Origin: Clarkia xantiana subsp. parviflora
Lineage: Eukaryota > Streptophyta > Magnoliopsida > Myrtales > Onagraceae
NCBI GenBank assembly: GCA_036873135.1
Contig: JAPTYO010000009.1
Location: 37,030,756-37,094,755, forward strand
Reading direction: 5' to 3'
DNA: 64,000 bases
Positions 53,351 to 64,000 of this stretch are shown one piece after another; positions within the stretch are counted from its first letter, which is position 1; each line of letters begins with the position of its first letter. Below the pieces are notes generated by a model. It saw only the letters and a list, made by a program, of their open reading frames with translations. It was not told where the DNA came from and did not search any database. The position numbers and the translations under genes were made by a program.

Positions 53351-53800
53351 AAGGAGAAGCGGGGGACCATTAATGTGATTCATGGGGGACTTGCTGCGGG
53401 AGGAGATACCACGGCATCTCGGGAGGTCTATGCTTCTCGAATTCCCATTGCTGTGGTGCTGGGCAATAGGACCCGAACATGGACTCCGAAGCAAGAGATG
53501 GTGATTCCCTTCTCAGCGGAGGACCTGATAGGAGTGGAGACCCCGCACGATGACGCTTTGGTCGTAACTTTGAACGTGGATAGGTACGAGATGAAGCGAA
53601 TCTTGATTGATGGAGGGAGCTCCGCCGATATTTTGTTCATGGAGGCGCTCCAGGCCATCGGGAAAACCAAGAAGGACTTGAAGCCTGCGGACTTCCCGAT
53701 GGTCGGATTTTCTGGGTCTACTTCTTACCCGGTGGGGATGATTACCTTACCAGTCGAGTTCGGTAGTGGCTGAGAGTCGGAGAAGAGGAACGTGGAGTTC
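53351..53800 (+). pseudogene. Element D protease region
   Basis: INVIHGGLAAGGDT marks the gag-protease border. Then VETPHDDALVVTLNVD and RILIDGGSSADILF, the retropepsin active-site region (DGG in place of the usual DTG/DSG), and TSYPVGMITLPVEFG. A stop after FGSG at 53771 and another at about 53810 break the frame. Confidence 0.8.
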
Positions 53801-54712
53801 GTGGTGGTTTAATCCGCGGGGACTTATAATACAATTATCGGGAGGACTACCATCAACCTGCAGGGGGCAATCGCCTCAAGTGTCCATCAGAAGATGAAGT
53901 TTCCGACTGACCATGGAGTCGGGGAAGTCATAGGCGATTACGTGGCCTCCAGGAAGTGCTATGTCAATGCCACTCGAAGGAGGACTCGGGAGGCTATGAC
54001 TGTTTTCCAGACTGGTGCCGATCCCCTAGAGGAGTTTGGGCGTCCCGCCCCGATGGAGGATTTGAAGGAGGTCGAGATTGATGGACCTCAAAGAAAGGTG
54101 AAAATCGGGTCCGCTCTGACTGAGGAGACGACCCGAGAACTGATCGATCTGTTGAAGGAGTTCAAGGAGCTATTTGCCTGGTCCCCGAGTGACATGCCAG
54201 GAATCAGCCCGATGTGATTACTCGCGAGCTGAAGATTGATCACGCGATCAAGCCGATTACACAGAGAAGGCGCCCGATGGGTGCCGACAAGAAGATCGCG
54301 ATCAAGCAAGAGGTGGGCAGATTGCTCGATGCTGGATTCATCAAGGAGCTCGATTCCAGACCTGGGTCGCCAACCCAGTCCTGGTGAAGAAGAGCAATGA
54401 CAAGTGGCGGATGTGTGTTGATTTCCGCGACCTGAACAAAGCATGCCCGAAGGATTGCTATCCGCTCCCAAGGATCGACCAGCTGGTGGATGCAACATCG
54501 GGACATGAGTTGCTGAGTTTTCTGGATGCCTACTCCGGCTACAAACAGATCAAGATGTCCAAGGAGGATGCCCCCCACACCGCCTTTTATGCTGATAGTG
54601 ACATCTATCACTATGATGTCATGCCTTTTGGACTGATCAATGTTGGTGCAACTTATCAGAGGATGGTAAACCGGCTGTTCAGGGATATGCTAGGAAAAAC
54701 GATGGAGGCCTA
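53801..54712 (+). pseudogene. Element D reverse transcriptase, cut at YVDD
   Basis: Linker with ASRKCYVNATRR, then FKELFAWSPSDMPGIS. A frameshift near 54208 is followed by RPMGADKKIAIKQEV. After another shift the RT core is open from 54384: WRMCVDFRDLNKACPKD, YPLPRIDQLVDATSGHE, FLDAYSGYKQI (first catalytic D), FGLINVGATYQRMVN, and then EA-Y, where the sequence switches to the LTR of B inside the tyrosine codon of YVDD. Confidence 0.85.
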
Positions 54713-55937
54713 TGTTAGGTTATAAAGTCTAGGTCAACGGGTCGTCAATCTAGAATTTATCTCCCACTAATGAAATGTCGGGTTCAGTGTTCCTAGGACT
54801 AGTCGTTCTGATCCATGACCTTATACTCCCTTGGGGTAGTCGTTCTGATCTATGCCCTTACACTCCCTTGGGGTAGTCGTTCTGGTATATGTCCTTCTCT
54901 TCTCTCCTTCTGACCTCCTTTCCTTCTCTCCTTCTGACCTCCTTTCCTTCTCTCCTTCTGACCTCCTTTCCTTCTCTCCTTCTGACCTCCTTTCCTTCTC
55001 TCCTTCTGACCTCCTTTCCTTCTCTCCTTCTGACCTCCTTTCCTTCTCTCCTTCTGACCTCCTTTCCTTCTCTCCTTCTGACCTCCTTTCCTTCTCTCCT
55101 TCTGACCTCCTGAGGCTTGTCCTACTGCTCTATGCTCTTCTGCTTCCTTGGTTCTCTTCTCCTTGCCACCCTGCAAGAGGGGCAATACCAGGCACAGAGG
55201 GGGGGTGGTGCCTGATGAACCCTCTCCGATGCCTAAGTCAGTACGGTTTTAGAGAGATAAAGCTAGAGAGATGTCAGAGCAAAATTGTGCAACTTGCCAA
55301 GATCCTCAAATGAGATGTGAAGGTGGGGTATTTATAGGCAACGGTGTCATTAAGGTGGCTTAATGACATCGTTAGCCTTTAAACACAATTAATTAACCTT
55401 TAAGCACATAATTAAGACCTTAGGATTCGGAGGAGGCAGGCGGAGTGGACCGAGCGTGGGAGTCTGAAAGTGGTGCCGGGGCCCTTGGGGGGGGGGAGAA
55501 ATCCGACTCCCAAGGGTAGGGGTTGGGTGAGGACACCCAACCCCTCCTAGGGAGGGTGGGGTTGGCCAACCCCATCCCTCCTAGGAGGGATCGGGTTGGC
55601 CGACCCGATCTCTCCTAGGAGAGATCGGGTTGGCCAACCCGATCTCCCCTAGGGGAGATCGGGTCGGCTGACCCGATCTCCCCTAGGGGAGGTCGGCTGA
55701 CCCGATCTCCCCTAGGGGAGGTCGGCTGACCCGATCTCCCCTAGGGGAGGTCGGGTGTGGCCACCCAACCTCACCTAGGTGAGTTCGCCTCTGTCGGACG
55801 GGCGCTTCGGCCCCGTCCGAGCCGTCGATGTTCTCGCGAAGTGTCCGGGTTGAAGTTTCGATTTGCAATCATAAATGGGACGATAAAAATACAACGGTTC
55901 GGAAGTCAACGGGTTCAAATTGGGCGTATATCCATCA
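54713..55937 (-). repeat. 3-prime LTR of B, expanded to 1225 bp
   Basis: TGTTAGGTTATAAAG to CCATCA. At about 54895-55115 there are nine units of the 24-bp repeat TCTCCTTCTGACCTCCTTTC plus CTTC, against two diverged ones in A. At 55540-55760 the palindromic GATCTCCCCTAGGGGAGATC array has three extra units of about 27 bp (GAGGTCGGCTGACCCGATCTC type). Confidence 0.9.
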
Positions 55938-56689
55938 CATGCCCCCGAGTCAACCAATGGCCTAACCCTTGATTGACTCTATTTTAGGATGGTATGACAC
56001 GCGCAATTTGAAACCGGGATTTTACCTTCTTTGTGTGAATGTCTGCTTACCCATGGATGCGTGCCTCTGACTCTGCCCCCTGCCTTATGAGATAGAGGAA
56101 TTGTAAACGTCAGAGTAGCACGAACGTGTGCCTAAGCACGCGTCCGTCTGAGGTGGGAGTAATAAATCTATCTTTGCTACAGGCGTATACTCAAAAAATA
56201 CATGCTTGCATAGGAATGCAATACTGATACATCTAAGTGATTCATGCTTCAATTTCATGTCGTGATTTGCCTAAGTGGAGAAAAATTTAATTGTGGCCCA
56301 AATTTTTTTCTAAGTATGGGATACTAGAAAATATGCCTATAGGATGTTAACTAGGAGTGAACATGGACATATCATGAACATGAGGATGTGTACTAGCATA
56401 CATGCAAGTAGGAACATAAGGATGGGAGTGAGTAGAGACATGCTGCGATTGTAGTCATGAATGTATGCATGAATATGTATGTATGTATGGATGGGTTGTG
56501 AGTATAAGCATGAGTGATGACATTGACGTACCCGTAGATGTTATCATGAATATGAGCATAAATGCAAAGGTGAGAGCATAGACCTCTCCTTTACCTGAGG
56601 GTGGGGACTCTGCCACTCAATGGGACATAACGTTCTGCCTCCCTTGTACTAGCATGAGCATTGTCCATTAACCTCGACCTTCGGCATGT

Positions 56690-57706
56690 GTATAATTTTT
56701 CCTTCATTCGTTGGAGCGTGTGTATAGCTCTTGACCTTTACCCTGCAATTTGTTCCCCATAAAAGTGAGGGTGAAAAAGCTTACAAGCTTTCTTCTTACC
56801 GCCGCGAGCGAAGGGGTCTATTGACATGTGTTAAGGGCTGACCCTTCCTTCGGATGTGCTGGAGCGTTGCTCCATTTGGGGAAACTAAAAGTTCGCCCTC
56901 TTCCCTTGGTATTAAGGTTGCCCCCGTAGTAGGCGTATCTCGCCCCTCCATGAGTAAGGGTTGATCTTTGTGTTGGTTGCTTGTATAGATGACTCACTTT
57001 TGGGAAGCTTTCTTCTTCAGACAGGGAGACCGTTGAATCAGATGAGAGGGAAGGACCCTCTAGTTCTGCTTATCAGACCAAGAAATTTTCTAAGTCAGGG
57101 GTGACTGCTAATGCTTCCAGTACGTTCTTTTTCCCTTCTCTTTTCTTTGTGATATATTTATGATTGTTCTCATGCTGCTTCCTTCTTGTTGTTAGAGCGT
57201 TCTTCCCTGGTTACCGAATGGTTCTTGTGGTGGGTGAGAGTTCAAGTCAATCTAAATCCAAGGCACGAAAACCTGACTCTGAGGTCGGGCCCTCGGCTGC
57301 CAAGGAGAAGGAAACCGCGAGAGGCTCTCCTTCAAGTGCCCCCTTGCTGACTCCCTCCCATGATAAGGAGGTAGTGGTTGAAGAGGCGCCCTCTTTGCTT
57401 GACAAAAGGGAACAACCTGCGGCTGGCGATGGGGTGATCATAGGTCTTGATGTCTCTTCTCTATCCCCTGCCCCCCAGCCGAGGGGCCGAGTCTCAAGTT
57501 TATTTCATCTTCATATAGATTTGACGACTTTTGAAGGTGTCTTTGTCTTTCCTATGGGTTATGTTATTAACCCCTGCGTTGAAGATTTTTCTTTTGGTGA
57601 CGGGTGTGATCATCATCTTACACTGAGGTTCCCCTCTCTTGCCATGGCTCTGATTAAGATAGCAAATTCTTGCTTTGGAGTTTGGTGGAGACTGCTCTTG
57701 AGTTAG
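56690..57706 (+). pseudogene. Family-1 antisense ORF in B
   Basis: Counterpart of 41200-42080. Main open stretch 57164-57706 (180 codons); the upstream exon-like block ends at ANAS near 57119, followed by GTACGTTC and a TTGTTGTTAG acceptor. It is almost identical in protein to the copy in A (for example HIDLTTFEGVFVF against HVDLTTFEGVFVF). B also keeps about 0.35 kb of sequence upstream (56720-57000) that A lacks. Confidence 0.5.
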
Positions 57707-58019
57707 CCTCTACTAGTATCGTAGTTGTGATCGTTGTGGGGATCGTTTTGTTATATGCCCTCAATAGTGCTTGTCGTGATTCTTTGCTTCATGATTGATT
57801 TCGTGAGATATGGAGGTTATCTTCATAATGAGGACGTCTCCTTCCTGGTATCACCTAGTGGGTTGAAATATAAGTGTCTCCCTTTGATGAGCGTACGAAG
57901 GGTGTTGTTTTTCCTTTTTCTTGAACTTCTTCCTAAGGCCAGGCGTAGCCTTTTGATGTTCGTTGTCGGGATGGTGTCTTTACAATGCATGTCTTTGACA
58001 GATGTTTTATGATGTCCTG

Positions 58020-58253
58020 TCATGATAATCACTTCGGGATATGTGGACGTGATAGGTACTTCGTGATGTGTCGGAGTGATAGCCCTTCTGTAGTGTGTGG
58101 ACATGATAGCCACTTCAAGATATGTGGACATGATAGCCACTTCAAGATATGTGGACATGATAGCCACTTCAGGGTATGTGGACATGATAGCCACTTCAGG
58201 GTATGTGGACATGATAGCCACTTCAGGGTATGTGGACATGATAGCCACATCAC
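58020..58253. repeat. 27-bp tandem array in B
   Basis: Reverse-complement counterpart of 40684-40878, with about eight more regular units (ACATGATAGCCACTTCA type). Confidence 0.88.
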
Positions 58254-58909
58254 GATGTATGGTGTTGTGCTTTAGTATTCCTTTCTCGTTGGAGAGCCTT
58301 TATTGCTATAGCTGCCTTATGTTTAGGCTATGTTTGTTGGGTTAGGTCCCGATGTCTCGTCTTGTCGGATGTTGTATCCTTTATGCTCTTTAAATGTCTC
58401 CTTCATGAGTTGTGCTTGACGATGTTCAAGTCTGATATGAGCATAGGTCACGCGAGGGCGACATGCATGACAATAACATTTGTCGGAGGTTGATTTGTGT
58501 GACTTGTAAGGCAATTCTCTTCTTGATGGGTCGAGCTTATTTTGAGGGCCTTGAACTTTGGATTTCATGTCTTTGCTATCCTTCTTGGTGGTGTTGGGTT
58601 CCTTTGAGATACTTCTCTTGACTTGTGATATGGGTGATAGGATAACTCGTTACTTTTCATGATAACCTCTTGTGCTTCTGTATATGATCCTTTGGTCATG
58701 GACTCTTCTCTTGGTGTGTTTCCTTTACTTGTCTTTCTTTCGTGTTTTCCTTCATGCCGTACCTGCCATCTCATCAAGAAAAAACATTATGTGTTCTTTA
58801 TACAACCTTACTTTAAGATTACTTTCTCATGGGATCCTTCTGAGCATGGTGTTCTTCTAAGCATGGTGTGATGATCTCTTCTGATACCCCTTACACGGTA
58901 TACGTTGTA

Positions 58910-59910
58910 CTGTTAGACCAAAGATACGCTCTTGGTGGGCGTCGAAATCTGTTCACGAGACAGGCTCTCGGACGGCACTTAACGTTTCACAGGATAGGCT
59001 CCCGGAGGGCACAGGTTAGTCCACCGATACCTTCTTGACGGGTGTCAAACTGTTCACGAGACAGGCTCTCGGACGGCACTTAACGTTTCACAGGATAGGC
59101 TCCCGGAGGGCACAGGTTAGTCCACCGATACCTTCTTGACGGGTGTCAAACTGTTCACGAGACAGGCTCTCGGACGGCACTTAACGTTTCACAGGATAGG
59201 CTCCCGGAGGGCACAGGTTAGTCCACCGATACCTTCTTGACGGGTGTCAAACTGTTCACGAGACAGGCTCTCGGACGGCACTTAACGTTTCACAGGATAG
59301 GCTCCCGGAGGGCACAGGTTAGACCAAAGATACGCTCCTGGTGGGCGTCGAACTGGTAGTTTGAAATCTACCTCAAGATACGCTCTTGGGGGCGTCGAAC
59401 TGGTAGTGTTTTTTCTACCTCAAGATACGCTCTTGGGGGCGTCGAATCTGGTAGGTTGCAAATCTACCTCAAGATACGCTCCTGGGGGCGTCGAATTCGT
59501 AGTTTTTGGAAACCACTCTCAAGATACGCTCTTGGTGCGTCGAAGGTCGTAGTGTATAAACTACTCTCAAGATACGCTCTTGGGGGCGTCGAAGGTCGTA
59601 GTATGAAAACTACTCTCAAGATACGCTCTTGGTGCGTCGAAGGTCGTAGTGTATAAACTACTCTCAAGATACGCTCTTGGGGGCGTCGAAGGTCGTAGTA
59701 TGAACACTACTCTCAAGATACGCTCTTGGGGGCGTCGAATGTCGTAGTATGAAAACTACTCTCAAGATACGCTCTTGGGGGCGTCGAAAACTGTTCGCGG
59801 GATAGGCTCCCGGAGGGCACAGGGTTCGTAGTTTTAGAACTACTCTCAAGATACGCTCTTGGGGGCGTCGAATGTGTTCGCGGGATTGGCTCCCGGAGGG
59901 CTCATAATGT
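58910..59910. repeat. Composite tandem array in B with 101-bp higher-order units
   Basis: The right part has the same 50-bp GATACGCTCTTGGGGGCGTCGAA units as A. The left part (about 58940-59320) has units of exactly 101 bp (GGTGTCAAACTGTTCACGAG at 59041, 59142, 59243), about four copies, where A has only two diverged ones. Confidence 0.88.
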
Positions 59911-61036
59911 TACCTTATCTTGTGTCCTTTCTCATGTAGGGTGCGTCTTTGGTATGTTTTTCGAGTCTTTACTTGACTTTTCCTTCTATGATATTGCATG
60001 CTACCACACTTTTCCTTCAATGTGGGAGATCACCTCTCGAGGGCGATGTTTGTGTGTTGCCAACTTAGGACGAGTTCGTAGAGGGAGTTGATGATGTTTT
60101 CCTCTTATGTGACCCCTTCTAGGAAAAGTGGTATTGCATGTTCTTGTGATCTTCTGCCTCTAATCTCTTCTTTTACACTTAGGTGGACTACCAAGCACTT
60201 ATTCGTTTGGTGCCCCCCAAGTTGCTTGGTGGTCACACCGCCTTTCATATTTGGCCGCTGAAGGCCCCTCGTTCACTTTCTTAGTTGGGTGCCCCTTATG
60301 CTCGGGGCTCCCTTGTCTGCTTGTTTGAATGTGATGAGTGTCCCTTGTAGGATTTACTCTTTCTCATGTTTGCTTGTTTCAGTCATAGGCATGGTTTGGA
60401 TGATGCCTTTGTCGGATGTGTCTTTGGAGGTTGGGTGGAAGAGCTTTTGCTTTGGGTGGGTGGGGGTGTATTTTATTCTCTTGATAACTAGGATGTGGCA
60501 ATGTTTGTATCCTAGGGGTGCTTGTAAATTCTTTCCCCCCCTTCCTTGTGCTTTAGGTTGAAAAGCTCTCTCATAGAATGGCGTCTTGAGTTGTTAATCT
60601 CATAGGTGTGTTTCAGACTAGTCAATCTAATCCATGCTCTTTGCACGTGCATGGGGGGTGGGGGTCTGACCGGGCTGTATCTTCTTGGAGTGTTGTGGCA
60701 CTTAGAGTGCCTTGCCTTTTCCTTCACATTGGAGTATTCTTCAATGCCTTTAGGGGGTGTCACATTGGTCATGCTCCTCCCACCTTGAATGTTGATTATA
60801 GTCTTCCTTTGCATTAGGACTTGAACTTAAAAAGGATGTCTTCCTCTAGGTTTGCAGGTGATGTTCCCTGATTTTCCATGGGTTTGCCCTCGTATTGGCT
60901 ATTCCTTGTTGGATAGCTTCATTAGAGGCTGCATTTGTGTTGCGTACGTATACGTGTTTGAGGTGTGTTGAGCTGACAAGTCCCTCCTTTTTTGTTTTGT
61001 CATAACCTTCATTCATCATGTATTCGGCGTATGGCC

Positions 61037-61333
61037 TTAAAGGCGGGATATTTTTCTAGTGCCCCTTTTATCGTGGTTCTCCTCTTGATGGGATGCCAGA
61101 GTCAAATGTCTTATCATTTGCAGACAAGGTGGTTGATCGGGATGTGCGTCTAGTGTGAGGGTCAATCTTGAAACCTTACTCCCTAAGCTTTTGAGCTCTT
61201 CTTTGGTTGATCTTGTAGAACTATTATCCTGCCCTAAGGCTCTTGATAGGAGATGTATCTCATTTTCACACTCTAGTTGTTGCACTATCTCTTTTGCTAA
61301 TCTTGCATCTCTAGAGTTTCTCTCTTGGTGCAT
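61037..61333 (-). pseudogene. Family-1 coil-like ORF fragment in B
   Basis: 98 codons (RDARLAKEIVQQLECENEI), nearly identical to 37755-38051 in A. Charged and possibly helical; no known domain. Part of the degraded gag-like interior. Confidence 0.4.
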
Positions 61334-61701
61334 GACTTCAATGACAGGATTTTCTACCGATGTTTATTCTATTAGGACTTGTGTCCTTGGTTGCCCTCCT
61401 TTCTTGTGAGATGGCGAAGGAGTGTTTATGAACACTCCAATGTGTCGTACTTGGTAGAGGTATGCGCCTAATCCTTATGGCGCTGTCTTGAATCTTCGTG
61501 TACCTGTATCTGATGGACATGTTATTCATTACATATATAGTACGGAGTCCAAGGATCTCCGGGTTAGGATCATATTTTGAGAACAGAGACATAGTCATCT
61601 ATCAGATGACCTCTTTTCTACGGAGTTAATTTTTGCAAGGATAAATGCAAGGAAACTTGTAAGGATACTTGTAAGGATATGTGTTCCATCCTTTTCCTGG
61701 T

Positions 61702-61932
61702 TCATTTGCAGTGCCGTGTCCCTAATGGGTGTGTTGATGTTCTGACCACCTTTACTAGTAGGGGGTCCTTTGGTATTAGGTATGCCTGACTCTTCTCTAG
61801 TATCATTAATGGTTGGTCATGGGAGATGTCTGACGGACTCCCCTCATGTACTATGGTTCTCTTCATGTCAAAGTTGGTGATTCCCTCTCTTATGACTAAC
61901 ATATCATTGTGTGGAAATACTATGTTTTCCAT
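61702..61932 (-). pseudogene. Protease-like relict in B
   Basis: MENIVFPHNDMLVIREGITN followed by FDMKRTIVHEGSPSDI mirrors the Tat protease pattern (PHNDALVVT..., KRILVDGGSSADI), with the catalytic Asp replaced (VHEGS). Shows that family 1 descends from an element with a protease. Absent from A. Confidence 0.55.
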
Positions 61933-63880
61933 ATCCCTTTTTAAAATCTTGATGATGGTGTCACCGTTCTTCCTTTGCTAGGCTTGGTGTCCTTGAGGGT
62001 TTTTGATGGAAGTGTATTCCATTACCTTGGATGAGCTTTCTAAGTGTAGTTGTGTCTCCTGGCTATTTTGTGAAATCATAAAGATCCGCTGGAGGTGTTT
62101 GCCTTTGATGGTGGGCGTTACCCATGTGATATGGTTTCTTCCATTTCTGGAGGGATGTGTTCGCGGCTACCCCTTCTTGTGCTAATGGGCGTTTGTGGGG
62201 AGGGCATGTTGTGACTGGTGCCCCCCTTGCATACCAATGCCAGATGGGATCCTTTGACGTGCTTGGCCCTAGGATGCTTTGTGGAAGGTTGTAGTAGGGG
62301 TAATCATTTGTGACCTTCATGGTAGTTCCTCTATAGGATGTTGGGAGTGCTCAACTTATTTTTGTAACTGAGCCTTCCATCTTGTGATCTTTCCCAGAAA
62401 CTTGACCTTATAGGTGTTCTTTGGGATTGAGGAATCTGTTGCTTGTGCATCTCTTGATTGGCGACGGCCTTTTACTGATTCTTCTAGTGGTCCACCTGTG
62501 TATATATATATCACGGAGCCCGAAGGAGTCCGGTATGGTTATTCTTGGAAAACATGTTGATATCAAGTATCAAAATCTACCCCTTTTAGGGAGTTGACTT
62601 GTTATGCAGTTAAATTAAATAAGAGGATATGGGAAGGATATGGTAGTGGGGGTGCTGATATCCCCTGCTTCCTTGGTAATGTAACTGTCTTCCTCCATTA
62701 GTCTGTGTGTATTCCTTCCATTTGAGGAATATGAGGTCGCATCCTTGCAAGGCGGACTAGGTGGAGGTGTATCCTTCGTGTATGCTATGTGTGGTCTCAC
62801 TCTACTATGTCTCTCCATGAGACTTCCCATTGTAGTAGCTATGTGCTGACGCGGTGTGGTACTCTATTAGTTCCATGTTCAAATCCTTGTCTTTTCAACT
62901 CCCCCCTGTCCTAGGAGGACGTGTGCCAAGGGTTGTCATGCACAAGGGGTTTGGATCTGTCGTGCTGTATCGTGGGTAGTGGTTGCTTTATTGTGTTGTT
63001 GGGACTATGTCCCTCCCTTTGAGCTTTCCTTGGTGTGTCCCTTAGGCATGTCCGTGGTGATACGGACTGTATGTGTGCATTGCCATGGTGGATGTTGGAA
63101 CTCCTATATCCTTGTTGGTCTTGCATGTATGTCTTCCCTTAGTGCGGTGTATGTCCTTGTTGGGGTACTTAGTTGAACTCCTTCCTCCTTGGAGGTCTTG
63201 CCTATCTATCTGCCCCCAGGGGGGTGTATGCCCTGGCATCCTGCTGTGTCTGTTGCTGCCTTGGAGGCACAGACTGCTGCCTTCCCCCTGGGGGTGGCCT
63301 TTGGTTGTCTCTCCTTTGTTCTCCTCGTTGCCCTGTTCGAGGGTGCGAGTGGCGTTCTTACGTTGGAATTTGCTCCTCTTCATGAGCTTCTTCTCCTTCC
63401 TGTCGGTGTTGCCTTTCCAGTCTATTCCTTAGGGTCTCTCTGTAAGCTAGTACCTCGTCCGAGGCGCTCATCAGCCCTGGAGTCACTGTATGTGCTCCCT
63501 GTGTGTATGCCGGCCTTGTGTTGGTTGTGTGGGCACGATTGTCGTTCCTTTGAGTCAGTATTCCATATGGGTACCCTTGAGGTTGTACCTCATAGTGGTA
63601 TCCCTGTGGAGGTGCCGTGTATTGGGATGGCACTCCTTGTTGCCCCCCTGTCCCTGTGGCTTCCTAGTCAATGGAGTTGGAGCTGTGGAAGCCTCCTCCC
63701 TGCTTGTTAGGCTGGGGTGCCTGTGGGGCTATCTGAGGCTCTGGTGTGCAGGCTGTTTCTCTGGGTTAGGCTGCCTTGCTGGAGGTATAGGATGTCTTTC
63801 TTGCCTATTGCCCCCAGGTGGGCGATTATCTCTAGACACTAAGTTGTTCGTCTTCGCTCTCGTGATTGTCAGACTTTCTG
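61933..63880 (-). pseudogene. Family-1 gag-like interior in B
   Basis: Relict ORFs on the minus strand: 62320-62063, 62830-62615, 63383-63042 and 63633-63358 (Pro/Tyr/Gln-rich, YTAPPQGYHYEVQPQGYPYG). Same order as in A (35763-38060). Plus-strand ORFs over this stretch are shadows. Confidence 0.45.
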
Positions 63881-64000
63881 TTCGAAGCCCACGGACGGCG
63901 CCAAGTGTTAGGTTATAAAGTCTAGGTCAACGGGTCGTCAATCTAGAATTTATCTCCCACTAATGAAATGTCGGGTTCAGTGTTCCTAGGACTAGTCGTT
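63881..64000 (-). repeat. Primer-binding site and start of 5-prime LTR of B
   Basis: GCCCACGGACGGCGCCAAG up to 63905, then the LTR from TGTTAGGTTATAAAG at 63906 to the window end; identical in arrangement to 54713 onward. Confidence 0.88.

Larger units (their letters stand above)
51007..54712 (+). mobile_element. LTR element D (Tat-like gypsy), 5-prime part, interrupted by B
   Basis: The LTR starts at 51007 (TGATGGGTTTCG), preceded by ATGTA, which would be the target duplication; the other end is outside the window or lies beyond element B. The order is LTR, primer site TTGGCGCCGTCTGTGGG, gag, protease, RT. Element B enters at 54713. It is the same family as the solo LTR at 8662-9152. Confidence 0.85.
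54713..64000 (-). mobile_element. Family-1 LTR element B, minus strand, runs off the window
   Basis: 3-prime LTR 54713-55937, polypurine tract from 55938, interior to 63905, primer site 63881-63905, 5-prime LTR from 63906. Same family as A, in opposite orientation. Bases 54708-54712 (GCCTA) should recur beyond the far end as target duplication. No RT, RNase H or integrase. Confidence 0.9.

Noticed and set aside
54850..55313. Octapeptide-repeat ORFs (FSPSDLLS / GQKERRKG) in the LTR of B
   Set aside because: They translate the 24-bp LTR minisatellite on both strands; not a protein-coding gene.

Overview
This is nuclear DNA of a flowering plant. The evidence is three intron-containing pectin methylesterase (PME) genes of the pollen-type PPME1 group, embedded in nested Ty3/gypsy LTR retrotransposons with plant Tat-lineage features: GGCGCC-type primer sites, CX2HX4HX4C gag knuckles, a second RNase H, and extra ORFs antisense to gag-pol. 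I cannot name the species from sequence alone.

Layout. (1) 1-1397: truncated minus-strand non-autonomous LTR element (family 1, copy C) ending in a 692-bp head-to-head LTR palindrome. (2) 1398-2105: diverged copy of the region upstream of the RNase H-like genes found later, then anonymous DNA. (3) 2106-12648: minus-strand LTR element 'X1' with 5-bp target duplication TGGCC; it carries a gag-protease-gag reading frame, an antisense intron-containing ORF and a family-D solo LTR. (4) 12649-33820: PME1 and an RNase H-like minigene next to X1, then two further tandem copies of the segment '5-prime part of X + PME + RNase H-like gene'. Unit 2 has lost gag and most of the LTR by internal deletion; unit 3 is nearly complete. 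(5) 33821-34493: nothing recognised. (6) 34494-about 47880: element E, a heavily decayed Tat-type gag-pol whose 5-prime LTR is split by element A (34754-43970; family 1, plus strand, TSD CCCTC, no reverse transcriptase). (7) 47880-51006: a 37-bp tandem array, a 581-bp hAT element with 8-bp TSD, a run of nested palindromes and one 41-codon first exon. (8) 51007-54712: element D (5-prime LTR, gag, protease, start of RT), cut within the YVDD motif codons by element B (54713 to beyond 64000; family 1, minus strand).

How it fits together. All mobile-element coding regions show stops, frameshifts or deletions, so the only genes that look functional are the three PMEs, each predicted to give a 365-residue secreted enzyme with all five PME signature segments. 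They differ from one another by few substitutions. Each is preceded by a TATA box and has an RNase H-like minigene upstream on the same strand. The two unit junctions are identical, so one join between element X and DNA upstream of the RNase H-like gene (4-bp AGCT overlap plus a short templated duplication) followed by unequal exchange explains the triplication. Element borders were read by eye from TG...CA ends, primer sites and target duplications. Exon borders rest on GT/AG sites, frame and remembered family structure; no alignments were run.
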